DNA from: W1P20-047 sp045118335
GTDB lineage: Bacteria; Actinomycetota; Coriobacteriia; Coriobacteriales; Eggerthellaceae
Length of the DNA stretch: 64,000 bases
Reading direction: 5' to 3'
Assembly (NCBI GenBank): GCA_045118335.1
Contig: JBGUXY010000052.1
Coordinates: 35,683 to 99,682, forward strand
Part shown: in pieces, positions 8,832 to 17,824 of the stretch
How the letters are laid out: every line of letters begins with the position of its first letter
How positions within the stretch are numbered: the first letter of the stretch is position 1
Translations under genes and position numbers: made by a program
The notes under the pieces: generated by a model
The model's input: the letters and a program-made list of their open reading frames with translations, nothing else
Database searches by the model: none
What the model was told of the DNA's origin: nothing

Positions 8832-8973
8832 TGGCCTTACGCTCCTCTCTCTCCTTCTCCGTGGCTATAGTATATAATGGCGTAACGCAAATAGCACGCA
8901 CGTATACGCCCCACGCCATGTATTATTCGAGCAACGGCAGGCGGAACATCGTACGCTAGAATGCCCCCTGATT

Positions 8974-9318
8974 CTATTCCTGGCACAACGCGAGAAGCTC
9001 GTCGTGTTTTTGTTGAATCTCTTCAATCAACGGACCGTAGTCCCTCTCTTCGCGAGCACGCAAAGCCTCGGTGATGGTGTTTACGGGCTCGTAGAGCGGC
9101 GTGAGGGCGAGATTGCCGAGCATGCCCTTGAGCGCATGAGCGCACTCGAATCCACGTTCGAGATCACCAGCCTCAATGGCTTTCTTCAGCTCTTCGAAAT
9201 TCGCATCGCCAGGCACGGTTCGCACCAGCTTCAGCAAGAAGTCCTCGTTGCCGAGGCATCGGCTCAGGCCTTCTTCCGTGTTCGCCCCATAACTTCTCAA
9301 GGATTCCACTGTAAGCAT
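8974..9318 (-). CDS. HPt-domain phosphotransfer protein
   Basis: Small stand-alone histidine phosphotransfer protein of 114 residues, all-helical. The phosphoacceptor region reads CAHALKGMLGNLAL, matching the HPt consensus in which the His of AHxLKG is phosphorylated. A longer frame opens at 9372, but ATG 9318 (MLTVESLRSYG) has a GGGGGT ribosome site and fits the domain. No histidine kinase or response regulator adjoins it, so partners must be elsewhere. It lies alone between the hydrogenase operon and the aquaporin gene. Confidence 0.82.
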   Translation of the reverse strand: MLTVESLRSYGANTEEGLSRCLGNEDFLLKLVRTVPGDANFEELKKAIEAGDLERGFECAHALKGMLGNLALTPLYEPVNTITEALRAREERDYGPLIEEIQQKHDELLALCQE

Positions 9319-9468
9319 CGCAGACCCCCGTTCTCTTCGAGGCGGCATCTTCGTCGTGAGGAAAGCCGCCACCCGACATACCCGTCAAAACTCGATTGCA
9401 TGCCTTGAACATGCGTAAAAACACTGCTCGGATGCAGCAGATTGCCGCATCCGAGCCACTAGAAGATG

Positions 9469-10158
9469 CTATTCGGATTCGATTCCCTTGTAGGCCAAGG
9501 CTGCCAGGGCACCACCCACGAGCGGGGCTACGATGAACACCCACACGCATCCAAGCGGATCGGGATTGCCCGTCACGGCGGCGACGATAGCCGGACCGAT
9601 ACTGCGCGCGGGGTTCACGGACGTGCCGGTGAGGCCTATTCCCAGAATGTGTACGAGAACGAGCGACAAGCCGATGACCAAGCCCCCGAACGAGCCATGG
9701 GCCGCACCCTTCGAAGTCACGCCCATGATCGCGAAGACGAACACGAACGTGAGCACGATTTCCACCAGCAAACCCGCGACCGCGCTTCCGTTCACGCCCG
9801 CAAGCCCATTGCTTCCGAAACCGCCCGTCATGTCGGTTACGCCGCCCATGCCGAAAATCGCAGCGAGCAGGCAGGCGCCTAGCAGCGCTCCGACGCACTG
9901 GCCGATAACGTAGCCAACGAAATCCTTTCCGTCGATGTCGCCGCGAATGAGCATGGCTAGCGACACGGCTGGGTTCACATGGCAACCAGACACGTTGCCC
10001 ACCGAATATGCCATCGCGACGATGGAAAGGCCGAACGCCAACGCCGTGAGGATATACCCCCCACCTGCCGCTGCGTCGCAACCCACCAACATGGCGGTTC
10101 CGCATCCTATGGTGACCAAGACCATGGTGCCGATGCACTCTGCAATGTACTTCTTCAT
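9469..10158 (-). CDS. aqpZ: Aquaporin, AqpZ-like MIP channel
   Basis: Membrane channel of 229 residues with six helices and two half-helices. Both NPA boxes are present, SGCHVNPAVSLAM in the first half and TGTSVNPARSIGP in the second. The residues around them match water-selective AqpZ better than the glycerol facilitator GlpF, whose second box usually reads NPARDFGP. Start MKKYIAECIGT at 10158. Single gene. Water versus small-solute selectivity is inferred from the boxes alone. Confidence 0.88.
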   Translation of the reverse strand: MKKYIAECIGTMVLVTIGCGTAMLVGCDAAAGGGYILTALAFGLSIVAMAYSVGNVSGCHVNPAVSLAMLIRGDIDGKDFVGYVIGQCVGALLGACLLAAIFGMGGVTDMTGGFGSNGLAGVNGSAVAGLLVEIVLTFVFVFAIMGVTSKGAAHGSFGGLVIGLSLVLVHILGIGLTGTSVNPARSIGPAIVAAVTGNPDPLGCVWVFIVAPLVGGALAALAYKGIESE

Positions 10159-10512
10159 ATCGCACCTCCGTTTGCCATCGCAGATAATGCTGCCACCTCA
10201 GTATACTACAGCTGCACAAACGCTCCTCGCCAGATGCGCTTCGCATCGCAAATCATTTGTGTGACCTGGTTGTATACAGAAGATGAATTGGCTGGCATAG
10301 GCGCTTGTGCCCAACGCTTCGAGAAAGCGCGACCCAACTTATGATAGCCTGGCAGCTTCCTGAACCACAACGACCGTCAGCAGCATGGCAGTTGAGCAGC
10401 GACCTCATCCGCCGCATGCTGCATGCATAGCCTGCTCATGAAAAGGGCCGCCATTTCATCATGGCGGCCCTGGCGTTTGGAGCATCGAGACGGTCTGCAA
10501 CCGCCCATGAAC
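10159..10512. other. Intergenic region
   Basis: 354 bases between the aquaporin start and the TPR gene end. It contains the terminator hairpin at 10441-10470 and presumably the aquaporin promoter. No coding region is convincing; the plus-strand frames here have no family-like sequence. Confidence 0.6.
10441..10470 (-). terminator. Rho-independent terminator of the TPR gene
   Basis: Perfect 10-bp stem GGGCCGCCAT/ATGGCGGCCC (10445-10454, 10461-10470) with a 6-base loop. On the minus strand it is followed by TTTTC. It lies 43 bases past the stop at 10513. Confidence 0.88.
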
Positions 10513-11865
10513 CTAGTTCTGGCTGGCGAAGTACAAGTCGATGCCGTTTATCTTCCAGCCGATGTTGTCACGGCTCATGGTAATCTTGTACTGCACGTCA
10601 CCGCCTTCGGGTGTTTTCGCGGTGGCATAAACCGTAGAAGCGTTCATGGACATGTCGACGCCGTCTACCTGCACGTCGGAATCCTGCACCACCGGATTGA
10701 GCATGGTGGCGATGCGGTCTTCGCTCAGGTCGGGCGAAAACACTTCGGACGCCGCAGCCTGAGGGTCGGCGAAGAGCTGCTGGACCACGTCTTGCTGCGT
10801 GGGATAGCCATAGCCCTTGGAATAGGCGTACACGCCCGCGGCAGCCGCCAGCAACAGCAACACTATAAGAGCGATGAGGATCTTCAGGCCCACGTTGCGA
10901 CGCTTGCGGTCCTGCTTCGCCACGGCCTTGCTCCAGCTCTTGAGCTCCTCGTCGGTTGCATTGAAGAAGCGCTCGTCGGAGGACGCGTAGTTGTCGTGAA
11001 CATCATACGTGTCGGCGTAATAGTACGGGCTCTTCGCCGCCGCAGCCGTGTCGGTTTCGCTGTAGACGGGGATGCCGTCGCCGGTGACGTCGAGGCCCGA
11101 GAAATCGTTGAAACCAGAACCACCTTCGACGGGCTCGATCACGGCGGTGCCCTGCGCAACGGCGCCGATGGCACGCTGGTAGTCGACACTAGCGGCGTCG
11201 TTGAGGAAATATGTCTTGTCGGCAAGTGCCTGCTCGAAGGCATCAACGGCCTGCTGCATCTTGCCAGACGCAGCATAGGCCTGGCCAAGGTTCGCATAGA
11301 GCTTGTTCTTCGTGGCCGAGTTCATGCGAAACTGCAGCGCGCTTTCGTAGGACGCAACGGCATCGGAGGGACGGCCGAGCGCCATGAAGCAGATGCCCAG
11401 GTTCAACAGCGCCTGAGCGGGGTTGGGGTTGGCCTCGTCGAGCGCGGCGGAACGGAACGCCGAACCAGCCTCGGCCGTTTTGCCCAACTTCAGATATGCC
11501 TTGCCCATTCCCGAATACGCCTTGTAGGGCGTATCGTAATCGGCATCGGTGAGCGCGAGCTCGAAGTTCTTGATGGCATTCTCGTAATCGTAGAGTGCGG
11601 CGTAGGAATTGCCCAAGTTGCAGCGCACGGCGCCCACCTGCAGGTAATCGGGATCTGCCGCAGCCTGCGAGTAGGCATGGATGGCTTCTTCGTAATCGCG
11701 CAACCTGACCAAGCAGTTGCCGATCTTGTGGTACAGCTGACCTATTTCGCCGGGCGCAAGGACGGCGCCTTCGCTTTGGAGGCACTGCGTGTAAGCCTCT
11801 AGTGCGGAAGGAAAGTCCCTTCTGTTGTAAGCGGTCTGAGCCTGCTGGTATAAGACGTTGTTCAT
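10513..11865 (-). CDS. TPR-repeat membrane protein
   Basis: 450 residues. The N-terminal 200 or so residues are tandem tetratricopeptide repeats, for example QAQTAYNRRDFPSALEAYTQ and units with AVRCNLGNSYAALYDYENAI. A linker follows, then a single membrane helix near residue 330 (ILIALIVLLLLAAAAGVYAY) and a C-terminal domain of about 100 residues resembling small DUF4878/NTF2-like stress domains (weak). Topology suggests repeats inside and C-terminus outside. ATG at 11865; separate from the cyclophilin gene by 46 bases, possibly one transcript. Function unknown; probably a scaffold. Confidence 0.75.
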   Translation of the reverse strand: MNNVLYQQAQTAYNRRDFPSALEAYTQCLQSEGAVLAPGEIGQLYHKIGNCLVRLRDYEEAIHAYSQAAADPDYLQVGAVRCNLGNSYAALYDYENAIKNFELALTDADYDTPYKAYSGMGKAYLKLGKTAEAGSAFRSAALDEANPNPAQALLNLGICFMALGRPSDAVASYESALQFRMNSATKNKLYANLGQAYAASGKMQQAVDAFEQALADKTYFLNDAASVDYQRAIGAVAQGTAVIEPVEGGSGFNDFSGLDVTGDGIPVYSETDTAAAAKSPYYYADTYDVHDNYASSDERFFNATDEELKSWSKAVAKQDRKRRNVGLKILIALIVLLLLAAAAGVYAYSKGYGYPTQQDVVQQLFADPQAAASEVFSPDLSEDRIATMLNPVVQDSDVQVDGVDMSMNASTVYATAKTPEGGDVQYKITMSRDNIGWKINGIDLYFASQN

Positions 11866-11911
11866 CGGTTCCTTCTGTTCTCTAGTGTCTCAGACGACGG
11901 TCACGTGCGGC

Positions 11912-12445
11912 TTATTCGTTGGCGCCTTCGATGGTGATGCTATCTATGACATCACCGACGCGAAGCTGGCCTATTACATCGAGTCCCTCGATGGTCTGCC
12001 CGAAAACGGTATATCCACTGTCGAGGTTGTGCTGCGGGCCCAGGCACAGGTAGAACTGCGAACCAGCGGAATCGGGATGCTGCGAGCGAGCCATGGCCAA
12101 CGCGCCATCGTTGTGGGAATTGTTCGGATTGGTGGTGTATTCCTGCTTGATGGTGTATCCGGGACCACCGGTTCCCAGGCGCATGAACGGGTTGTTCACT
12201 GCCGAGGCAACCTGCTTCGAGCTAAGCTCGCGGGTGTTGGGGTCGCCGCCTTGGATAACGAAACCGGGCACATGACGGTGAAACTTCAGATTATCGTAGA
12301 AGCCCTTTTGCGACAGCTCGACGAAGTTGCCCACGTGAATGGGCGCATCGGCACCGGCAAGCTGCACGCGGATGGTGCCCTTGGAGGTGGCGATGACAGC
12401 GACTTCGTTGCCATTCGGCTGGTATTGCGGTGTGTACATTGCCAT
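11912..12445 (-). CDS. Peptidyl-prolyl cis-trans isomerase, cyclophilin type
   Basis: Protein-folding catalyst of 177 residues with no signal peptide, so cytoplasmic. Cyclophilin motifs are present in order: FHRHVPGFVIQGGDPN (catalytic Arg in FHR), GALAMARSQHPDSAGSQFYL and TVFGQTIEGLDVI. Start MAMYTPQYQ at 12445 has GGAAGGAG 5 bases upstream. Typical size for single-domain actinobacterial cyclophilins. Confidence 0.95.
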   Translation of the reverse strand: MAMYTPQYQPNGNEVAVIATSKGTIRVQLAGADAPIHVGNFVELSQKGFYDNLKFHRHVPGFVIQGGDPNTRELSSKQVASAVNNPFMRLGTGGPGYTIKQEYTTNPNNSHNDGALAMARSQHPDSAGSQFYLCLGPQHNLDSGYTVFGQTIEGLDVIGQLRVGDVIDSITIEGANE

Positions 12446-12522
12446 TTAGGCTCCTTCCAGTAGTGCGTTTATACTGCGTATTCAATTGTACCCGTGCGCA
12501 AGCGCGCGGTACGAAAGGCCCA

Positions 12523-12598
12523 TGGTGCCCTCGACAGGATTCGAACCTGCGGCTTTCTGCTCCGGAGGCAGACGCTCTATCCCCTGAGCTACGAGGGC
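12523..12598 (-). tRNA. tRNA-Arg (anticodon CCG), CCA encoded
   Basis: 76-base cloverleaf on the minus strand: acceptor GCCCTCG pairs with CGAGGGC, D-stem GCTC/GAGC, anticodon stem TCTGC/GCAGA enclosing loop CTCCGGA, T-loop TTCGAAT, then discriminator A and genomically encoded CCA. Anticodon CCG reads CGG codons. Confidence 0.97.
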
Positions 12599-12926
12599 AT
12601 AAACCAGACAGATTATACGCCAATATCCCGCAGACACAAAGCACCTTCGCAATCTGCAAAGTATGCCCACCTGAAGATACAGGCTTTCCGCATGCTTAAC
12701 GAGCCTCATCCGACACGTTCTTCCGCCGGCATCGACTTTCGTCTGCACGCATCAGGTGCATGCAGAGCTTGACAACGGCGATGGCAACCGCCAGACTCGT
12801 GATTGGCTGGATGAGCGTCGGATGCTTGCGATGCCCCACCGCGGCGAGGCATGTTGGAACGTTCCGATGTCTCTTTGAGGACTCACTATGCCAACTGCCT
12901 TCCACATTCGACGATGAGGAGTTGAG
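12599..12926. other. Intergenic region
   Basis: 328 bases between the divergent tRNA-Arg and lipoprotein genes. It should hold both promoters. No gene, repeat or strong hairpin stands out. Confidence 0.5.
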
Positions 12927-13436
12927 ATGCTGAAGAAGATTCCAACTCGCAAGGCCGTGGCTGCATTGGCGATTACAGCAGCTGTGACAACGGGCCTTAT
13001 GGCTGGCTGTGCTCAGCAAGCAGATCAACCTGAAACGGATGTGGGCCAACCACAGGCAACACAAGAGCCCATAGACGTCGCGAAAGCAGAAGAGCTCACG
13101 GGGCTTTCCGCCAACGACGAGGGCTCTGTTTACAAAGAGGGCGAGCTAATGGTTATCTTCTGGCCCGAGAACACCGTGGAAGATCTGGAAGCCGTCTTGG
13201 CCCAGGCCCCTTCCGTACAGGAAAAGCAGATTACCGAGGACATGATCTACGACGGCACCATGGAGGGCGGCAAGCTGCACAGGGACACGCTCGAAGGACC
13301 AACCCTGAGGGTGCACTCCGCTGAGGGCGCCACCGTGGTACAGGCCATGGCAGAGCTTGAGCGATCCGACCTCGTCATCTCGACGGACGAGATCGAATTA
13401 GACGTGGTAGACGGATGGGACACTGCAGGCTCGTAA
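12927..13436 (+). CDS. Lipoprotein resembling a subtilase propeptide (stand-alone)
   Basis: 169 residues. Lipoprotein signal with n-region KKIPTRK, hydrophobic core, and lipobox LMAGC (Cys27). The mature part contains YKEGELMVIFWPENTVEDLE, which resembles the fervidolysin-type N-terminal propeptide found before S8 proteases (VxGElLVkF...). The chain stops where a protease domain would begin, at about 140 mature residues. Ribosome site GAGGAG precedes ATG 12927. It may be a free intramolecular-chaperone or inhibitor-like domain, or the surviving 5' end of a truncated protease. No protease fragment was seen downstream. The resemblance is weak. Confidence 0.6.
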   Translation: MLKKIPTRKAVAALAITAAVTTGLMAGCAQQADQPETDVGQPQATQEPIDVAKAEELTGLSANDEGSVYKEGELMVIFWPENTVEDLEAVLAQAPSVQEKQITEDMIYDGTMEGGKLHRDTLEGPTLRVHSAEGATVVQAMAELERSDLVISTDEIELDVVDGWDTAGS

Positions 13437-13566
13437 CCGCGACAGATGAGGCAATAGCTCACTGTCCCTTTGTCAGATTCGGGTTATTCCTGGTTGTCGG
13501 AATCGACGCATCATACCTGGCATATTCCGCCGAGCATGAATGCCCTTCCTTTTCATCACCAAGCTC

Positions 13567-15060
13567 CTAGTTGCCCGTGAACCCCGCAGCATCGTCGCTC
13601 GTGAAATCCCCGGAGTAACCCGATCCGATTTCGTAGGAACCGCCCTCTTCGAAACGGAACACGTCGGTCGTGTCGTAATCGCCGTTCGGACCAAACGCCT
13701 CTTGGTCGGAAATCCACTCGTCGCCTTCGGCTGTCTTCAGGGTGTAGCGACCGCACGGGAAACTCTCGCTGATCGACTCACCTGGCCCGAGCAGTACCTG
13801 AAACTCCGTGGAGCCGTCCATCCGCACCAGCCTGTAACAAGCCGACTTGTCATCTGGGGCCTTGAGGTAAATCGTGCTCGTGCCAGGACCATAGGGCTCG
13901 TTTCTCAGTTCCTCAAGCTCCGCTTCCTGCTCTTCGGCATCACGCTTTGCAAGGTCTTCCGTGATTTCCGCTCCCTCGATGACGGTTTCCAGCAAAACCG
14001 TTGCATCAGGATCGGAAAGGCTTTCGATCTCGGTGTATTCTCCGGCTTCCATCTGACTCTCGGACGCCGACGCGCGTATGTAGCCTGACGTTGCATCGAG
14101 CACGAAAACGGAACCCAAACCGTTAACGTGAATGCCCCCAACGTAATCATGCTCGCGCACAATCGCCGTCTCATCTCCAGTTTGCGTGTTATAGAAGCAC
14201 GGAACTTCCCCGCTGCTTTCCTCGAAAGTGTACGCATCGGCATCTGGATTCGTTACCGCCAAGCAGGTCCTGCTGTAAACAACGTAATCGCCATAGGAGA
14301 AGATCAGCCCCAGTTGGTCACGATGTCTCCACGTGATATCAGTCTGTGTGACATTGCCCTGCTCATCACAATACGCAAGAGCGTAATTGGGCGTCTTGAC
14401 GGGATTGCTGGGGCTTGATTCTTCAAGCTCGCCCAATTCCTGGATGAAGTAAGCCCTGTCCCCCACCACGGCACAATAATACACACCTTCCGGTAGGGTA
14501 AAGCGCGCTGCCGGATCAACCGCGGCTTTCACCTCTTCGTATTCTTCTTGCGAGATGGAGCTCACCGTGAGATCGCTGGTATTCAGGCAATAATACCCAA
14601 TGTAGGTAACCACGCCGTTGGCGGATGTCAGGGAGTCATTCCTCTCTGCGTAATATAACGAGCCATCCTGCAGATAGAAGTCGGAGAAAAGACCCCTATC
14701 GAGCATGGTCGGGGATTCCAACGAAAGATCCGTCCGATAAAGACCTCCCTCGTCCCCGTTGGAAACGTACGTGAAGTAAAGGTATTCGCCATCACTTGCC
14801 ATGGCGGTTCCGTATGTCATATCGACGTTCTCGATGTCGATGGCATCTACAGCTTCGGGCACCATCGCATCTTCTTGGGGGTTAGCCTCGGATGAGTCCT
14901 CGAGGACCTCGCCCGATTCGCTGCCGGAGACGCCGTCCGCGTCATCGGTTGTGCCCGACTCATGAGCAGAATGCGATGCGCAACCGAAAAGGAACGCGAC
15001 AAGCACAATAAGACAGATGACAAACGCTGCGCATTTCAGAGTCTTCGAACGATTCCCCAT
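13567..15060 (-). CDS. Large lipoprotein of unknown function
   Basis: 497 residues from ATG 15060, chosen over 15072 because GGAG sits 6 bases before it. Signal peptide with lipobox LFGC, then a Ser/Glu/Asp-rich linker of about 40 residues. The body has repeated short beta units built around Tyr-rich phrases such as DGEYLYFTYVSNGDEGGLYR and GSLYYAERND, suggesting a beta-propeller like DUF5050 proteins. The C-terminus has a distinct small beta domain (PCGRYTLKTAEGDEW). Single gene. Surface binding or sensing role is only a guess. Confidence 0.65.
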   Translation of the reverse strand: MGNRSKTLKCAAFVICLIVLVAFLFGCASHSAHESGTTDDADGVSGSESGEVLEDSSEANPQEDAMVPEAVDAIDIENVDMTYGTAMASDGEYLYFTYVSNGDEGGLYRTDLSLESPTMLDRGLFSDFYLQDGSLYYAERNDSLTSANGVVTYIGYYCLNTSDLTVSSISQEEYEEVKAAVDPAARFTLPEGVYYCAVVGDRAYFIQELGELEESSPSNPVKTPNYALAYCDEQGNVTQTDITWRHRDQLGLIFSYGDYVVYSRTCLAVTNPDADAYTFEESSGEVPCFYNTQTGDETAIVREHDYVGGIHVNGLGSVFVLDATSGYIRASASESQMEAGEYTEIESLSDPDATVLLETVIEGAEITEDLAKRDAEEQEAELEELRNEPYGPGTSTIYLKAPDDKSACYRLVRMDGSTEFQVLLGPGESISESFPCGRYTLKTAEGDEWISDQEAFGPNGDYDTTDVFRFEEGGSYEIGSGYSGDFTSDDAAGFTGN

Positions 15061-15560
15061 CTCAAACTCCATTTCATATGTGCCTTTTATGTCGCATGTA
15101 GACTTTAGCGTACGAACATCCCCCTGTCAAAGCATCCAGCATCCTGGAACGCAACACGCCTGGTAGATCAATGAATTCGCGCCTTACTATCATTAAAAGG
15201 CTTCATTTGCAATGCGCTGTGGTCATCTCATATGATTCGGTCGGACAGAACGCCCTCAGACGTTGCGGCCATGTGGCGCATCCCCTTCACGTAGCGCTCC
15301 CACGCACTCAGAGGCAACGTGGGCTTGAGCAACTCGAGAACCGCATGAATGCAAGGAGCACACGATGAATGACGCCCAGTACAAAGGAACTGTCAACATC
15401 AGCTCGTTGGGGGTGGAAATGAGCAAATGCGACCCGTTCCTCTCACGCGAGGCCGTTCTGCCGCGTGGACGTGTTTCCACTTCATTTTGGCATTGGCCAC
15501 CCCAACGAGCTGCTACAATGATGCGTCACGAAAAGACCGCATCAAGTTGGGGGCAAGATC
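15061..15560. other. Intergenic region with possible gene remnants
   Basis: 500 bases upstream of rlmD. On the minus strand 15228-15353 reads as a protein-like C-terminus ending WERYVKGMRHMAATSEG and a few residues more, without a start. On the plus strand a 72-codon frame begins at ATG 15365 behind a good AAGGAG site and runs into rlmD in another frame. Both look like decayed pieces, and neither is recognised. The rlmD promoter should lie here. Confidence 0.35.
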
Positions 15561-16910
15561 ATGGCTTCGGGCACGGAACATAGATTGCGCATTGACGCGC
15601 TCACATACGGTTCGGCCGGCATCGGACGCACGGAAGACGGAAAAGCCGTGTTCGTGGATCGTTCGGCGCCGGGTGACCTCGTGCGCGTTCGGGTCGACCA
15701 CGAGAAGAAGAGCTTCGCCGAAGCCCATGTGGTCGAGTTGCTGGAGGCGGGAGCATCACGCGTGACGCCGGTTTGCCCCCATGCTGCCACCTGCGGCGGC
15801 TGTCCCTGGCAACACATCTCCTACGACGCGCAGCTCGCCGCCAAGCGGGATAACGTGGTGGCGGCACTCTCGCGCATCGCGCACTGGAACGCCGAACGCG
15901 CCGAAGAGCTGATCGAGCCGTGCGTGCCCAGCAAGCGTCAGATGGGATACCGCAACAAGCTCGAGTTCGGATGCGGAACCGACACGCAGGGGCGGCTCGT
16001 GCTGGGCTTTCGCCGCGAAGGATCGCACGAGCTGGAAACGCCTGCGAGCTGCCCCCTGGCCGTGAAGCAGATCCAGAAGGCTCCGAAGGTCCTGAGCGGC
16101 GCCCTGCGCTACCTGCAGGGTTCCGGCGGCGGAAAGGACGGCGGTCAGGACCTGGGGCTGTTCCGTGTGGGCGTACGGGGCAGCGTCCGCACGAAGAGCG
16201 TGGAGGTGGCGCTGTGGACCAAGCCCGGCCCCTTCCCGCGTCATGCAGCAGCGAAGGTGCTCGGCAGCGCGCTCAAGGCCACGAGCATCGTGCGCGTGAT
16301 CGCCGACCCCGGCAAGAGCCGTGCAGTGAAAAACGTCGAGTGCCTGGCGGGCCGCGGCTACTGGGAAGAAGAGCTGTGTGATACGCGCTTCAAGGTGAGC
16401 GCCCCGAGCTTCTTCCAGGTGAACACCGCCCAGGCCGAAGTGCTGGTGAACACTGCACTCGAAGGGCTCGAACTCGATGACGATGCGGTCGTCGCCGACC
16501 TCTATTGCGGCGTTGGCTCCTTCACGCTCCCACTCGAAGAGCATTGCGACCTGGTCTATGCAGTCGAGAGCGCTGCGTCGAGCGTACGGGACCTACGCCG
16601 CAACGCTGAGGATAACGGCGCTTGGATCGACGTCATCGGCGGGGACAGTGCACGCGAGCTGCCCGAGCTCGGCCACCTTGATGCGCTGGTGGTTGACCCG
16701 CCCCGCATCGGCCTTGCCGACGGGGTGGCCGAAAGCATCGCCGAAGCCGGCCCCGAACGCATGGCTTACATAAGCTGCAACCCCGCCACCTGGGCTCGCG
16801 ATGCCGCACGCCTAGAAGCTTGTGGCTATTCCCTATCACGGGTGGTCCCCGTGGACCTGTTCCCCCAAACCTACCACTGCGAGCTGGTGAGCATCTTTCA
16901 GAAGCGGTGA
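15561..16910 (+). CDS. rlmD: 23S rRNA (uracil-5-)-methyltransferase, RlmD/RumA family
   Basis: SAM-dependent tRNA/rRNA U5-methyltransferase of 449 residues. N-terminal TRAM domain (about 1-60: YGSAGIGRTEDGKAVFVDRS), iron-sulfur ligands CPHAATCGGC near 72-81, then the Rossmann methyltransferase with VADLYCGVGSFTLPL, the DPPR loop VVDPPRIGL and the catalytic Cys motif YISCNPATWARD. Start ATG at 15561 behind GGGGGC. The TrmA/RlmC/RlmD group is hard to split by eye, so the exact target uridine is uncertain. Confidence 0.9.
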   Translation: MASGTEHRLRIDALTYGSAGIGRTEDGKAVFVDRSAPGDLVRVRVDHEKKSFAEAHVVELLEAGASRVTPVCPHAATCGGCPWQHISYDAQLAAKRDNVVAALSRIAHWNAERAEELIEPCVPSKRQMGYRNKLEFGCGTDTQGRLVLGFRREGSHELETPASCPLAVKQIQKAPKVLSGALRYLQGSGGGKDGGQDLGLFRVGVRGSVRTKSVEVALWTKPGPFPRHAAAKVLGSALKATSIVRVIADPGKSRAVKNVECLAGRGYWEEELCDTRFKVSAPSFFQVNTAQAEVLVNTALEGLELDDDAVVADLYCGVGSFTLPLEEHCDLVYAVESAASSVRDLRRNAEDNGAWIDVIGGDSARELPELGHLDALVVDPPRIGLADGVAESIAEAGPERMAYISCNPATWARDAARLEACGYSLSRVVPVDLFPQTYHCELVSIFQKR

Positions 16911-16998
16911 TGCCGTTGCCAAATGCACAGGTGTGTGCTGCTGCCTGCTACGCGGTTATGAACATGCGTTCCAGCGCAAAAGAGAGGAGATGGTAGAT

Positions 16999-17817
16999 AT
17001 GATATTGGGAGCGATTGCCGGCGACGTGATTGGTTCGCGCTTCGAGTGGCGTAACGTGAAGACGACGGAATTCCCCCTTTTCGAAACCAGGTCGACATTC
17101 ACGGACGACAGCGTGATGACGCTGGCGGTGGCGGAGTCGCTGATCGTCTCATCCATGAACCTGCAGCCCCTCTCCCTTGCGTTCATGATGTCCATGCGAC
17201 AGCTGGGTCGGGAGTACCCCGACGCTGGCTACGGCGGAAGGTTCTCTCATTGGTTGAAGGATCCCATTTCCTTCCCACGTCCTTATAACAGCTGGGGAAA
17301 CGGTTCTGCCATGCGCGTGTCCCCCGTCGCATGGGCGTTCGACTCGCTGGAACTCGTTGAATTCGTTGCAGCCGAGTCCGCGAAGATAACGCACAACCAT
17401 CCCGAGGGAATACGTGGTGCGCAAGCCATCGCAGGATGCACCTTCCTGACACGCAAGGGCGCATCCAAAGACGAGATCCGCTCGTACTGCGAACGTCTGG
17501 GGTATGTGTTGGACTTCACGCTCGACGACATCCGAGATGACTACGAGTTCGACGTGAGCTGCCAGGGCAGCGTGCCCCAAGCTATCGAAGCATTCCTGGA
17601 AAGCGACGGCTTCGAGAATGCCATACGCCTTGCTATCTCCATCGGTGGCGACAGCGACACGATCGGTGCCATGACGGCGTCAATTGCGCAGGCCGCCTAC
17701 GGCGTGCCGGAAGAAATCGAAGCTTGGGTGCGCTCCTGCCTAGATGCCAGGCTGCTTCAGGTAAACGACCGCTTTTGCGATGCATACATGGCAGGCTCAA
17801 GCCCAACGCAAGCATAA
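16999..17817 (+). CDS. ADP-ribosylglycohydrolase family protein
   Basis: Removes ADP-ribose from modified proteins or small molecules. 272 residues with the DraG/ARH fold. Metal-binding motifs are FTDDSVMT near the N-terminus and SIGGDSDTIGAM near the C-terminus, both diagnostic. ATG 16999 is chosen because AGAGGAG lies 9 bases upstream and MILGAIAGDVIGSRFE is the usual family N-terminus; an ATG at 16990 is possible. It converges with the U32 gene, 7 bases away. No DraT-like transferase is nearby. Confidence 0.9.
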   Translation: MILGAIAGDVIGSRFEWRNVKTTEFPLFETRSTFTDDSVMTLAVAESLIVSSMNLQPLSLAFMMSMRQLGREYPDAGYGGRFSHWLKDPISFPRPYNSWGNGSAMRVSPVAWAFDSLELVEFVAAESAKITHNHPEGIRGAQAIAGCTFLTRKGASKDEIRSYCERLGYVLDFTLDDIRDDYEFDVSCQGSVPQAIEAFLESDGFENAIRLAISIGGDSDTIGAMTASIAQAAYGVPEEIEAWVRSCLDARLLQVNDRFCDAYMAGSSPTQA

Positions 17818-17824
17818 AACCCAA

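Noticed and set aside
10423..11802. 459-codon plus-strand frame opposite the TPR gene
   Set aside because: Antisense shadow of a gene with clear TPR repeats; the shadow has no family likeness.
12696..13064. Minus-strand frame opposite the lipoprotein signal region
   Set aside because: Overlaps a gene with a clear lipobox and ribosome site; Cys/His-rich sequence is an antisense effect.
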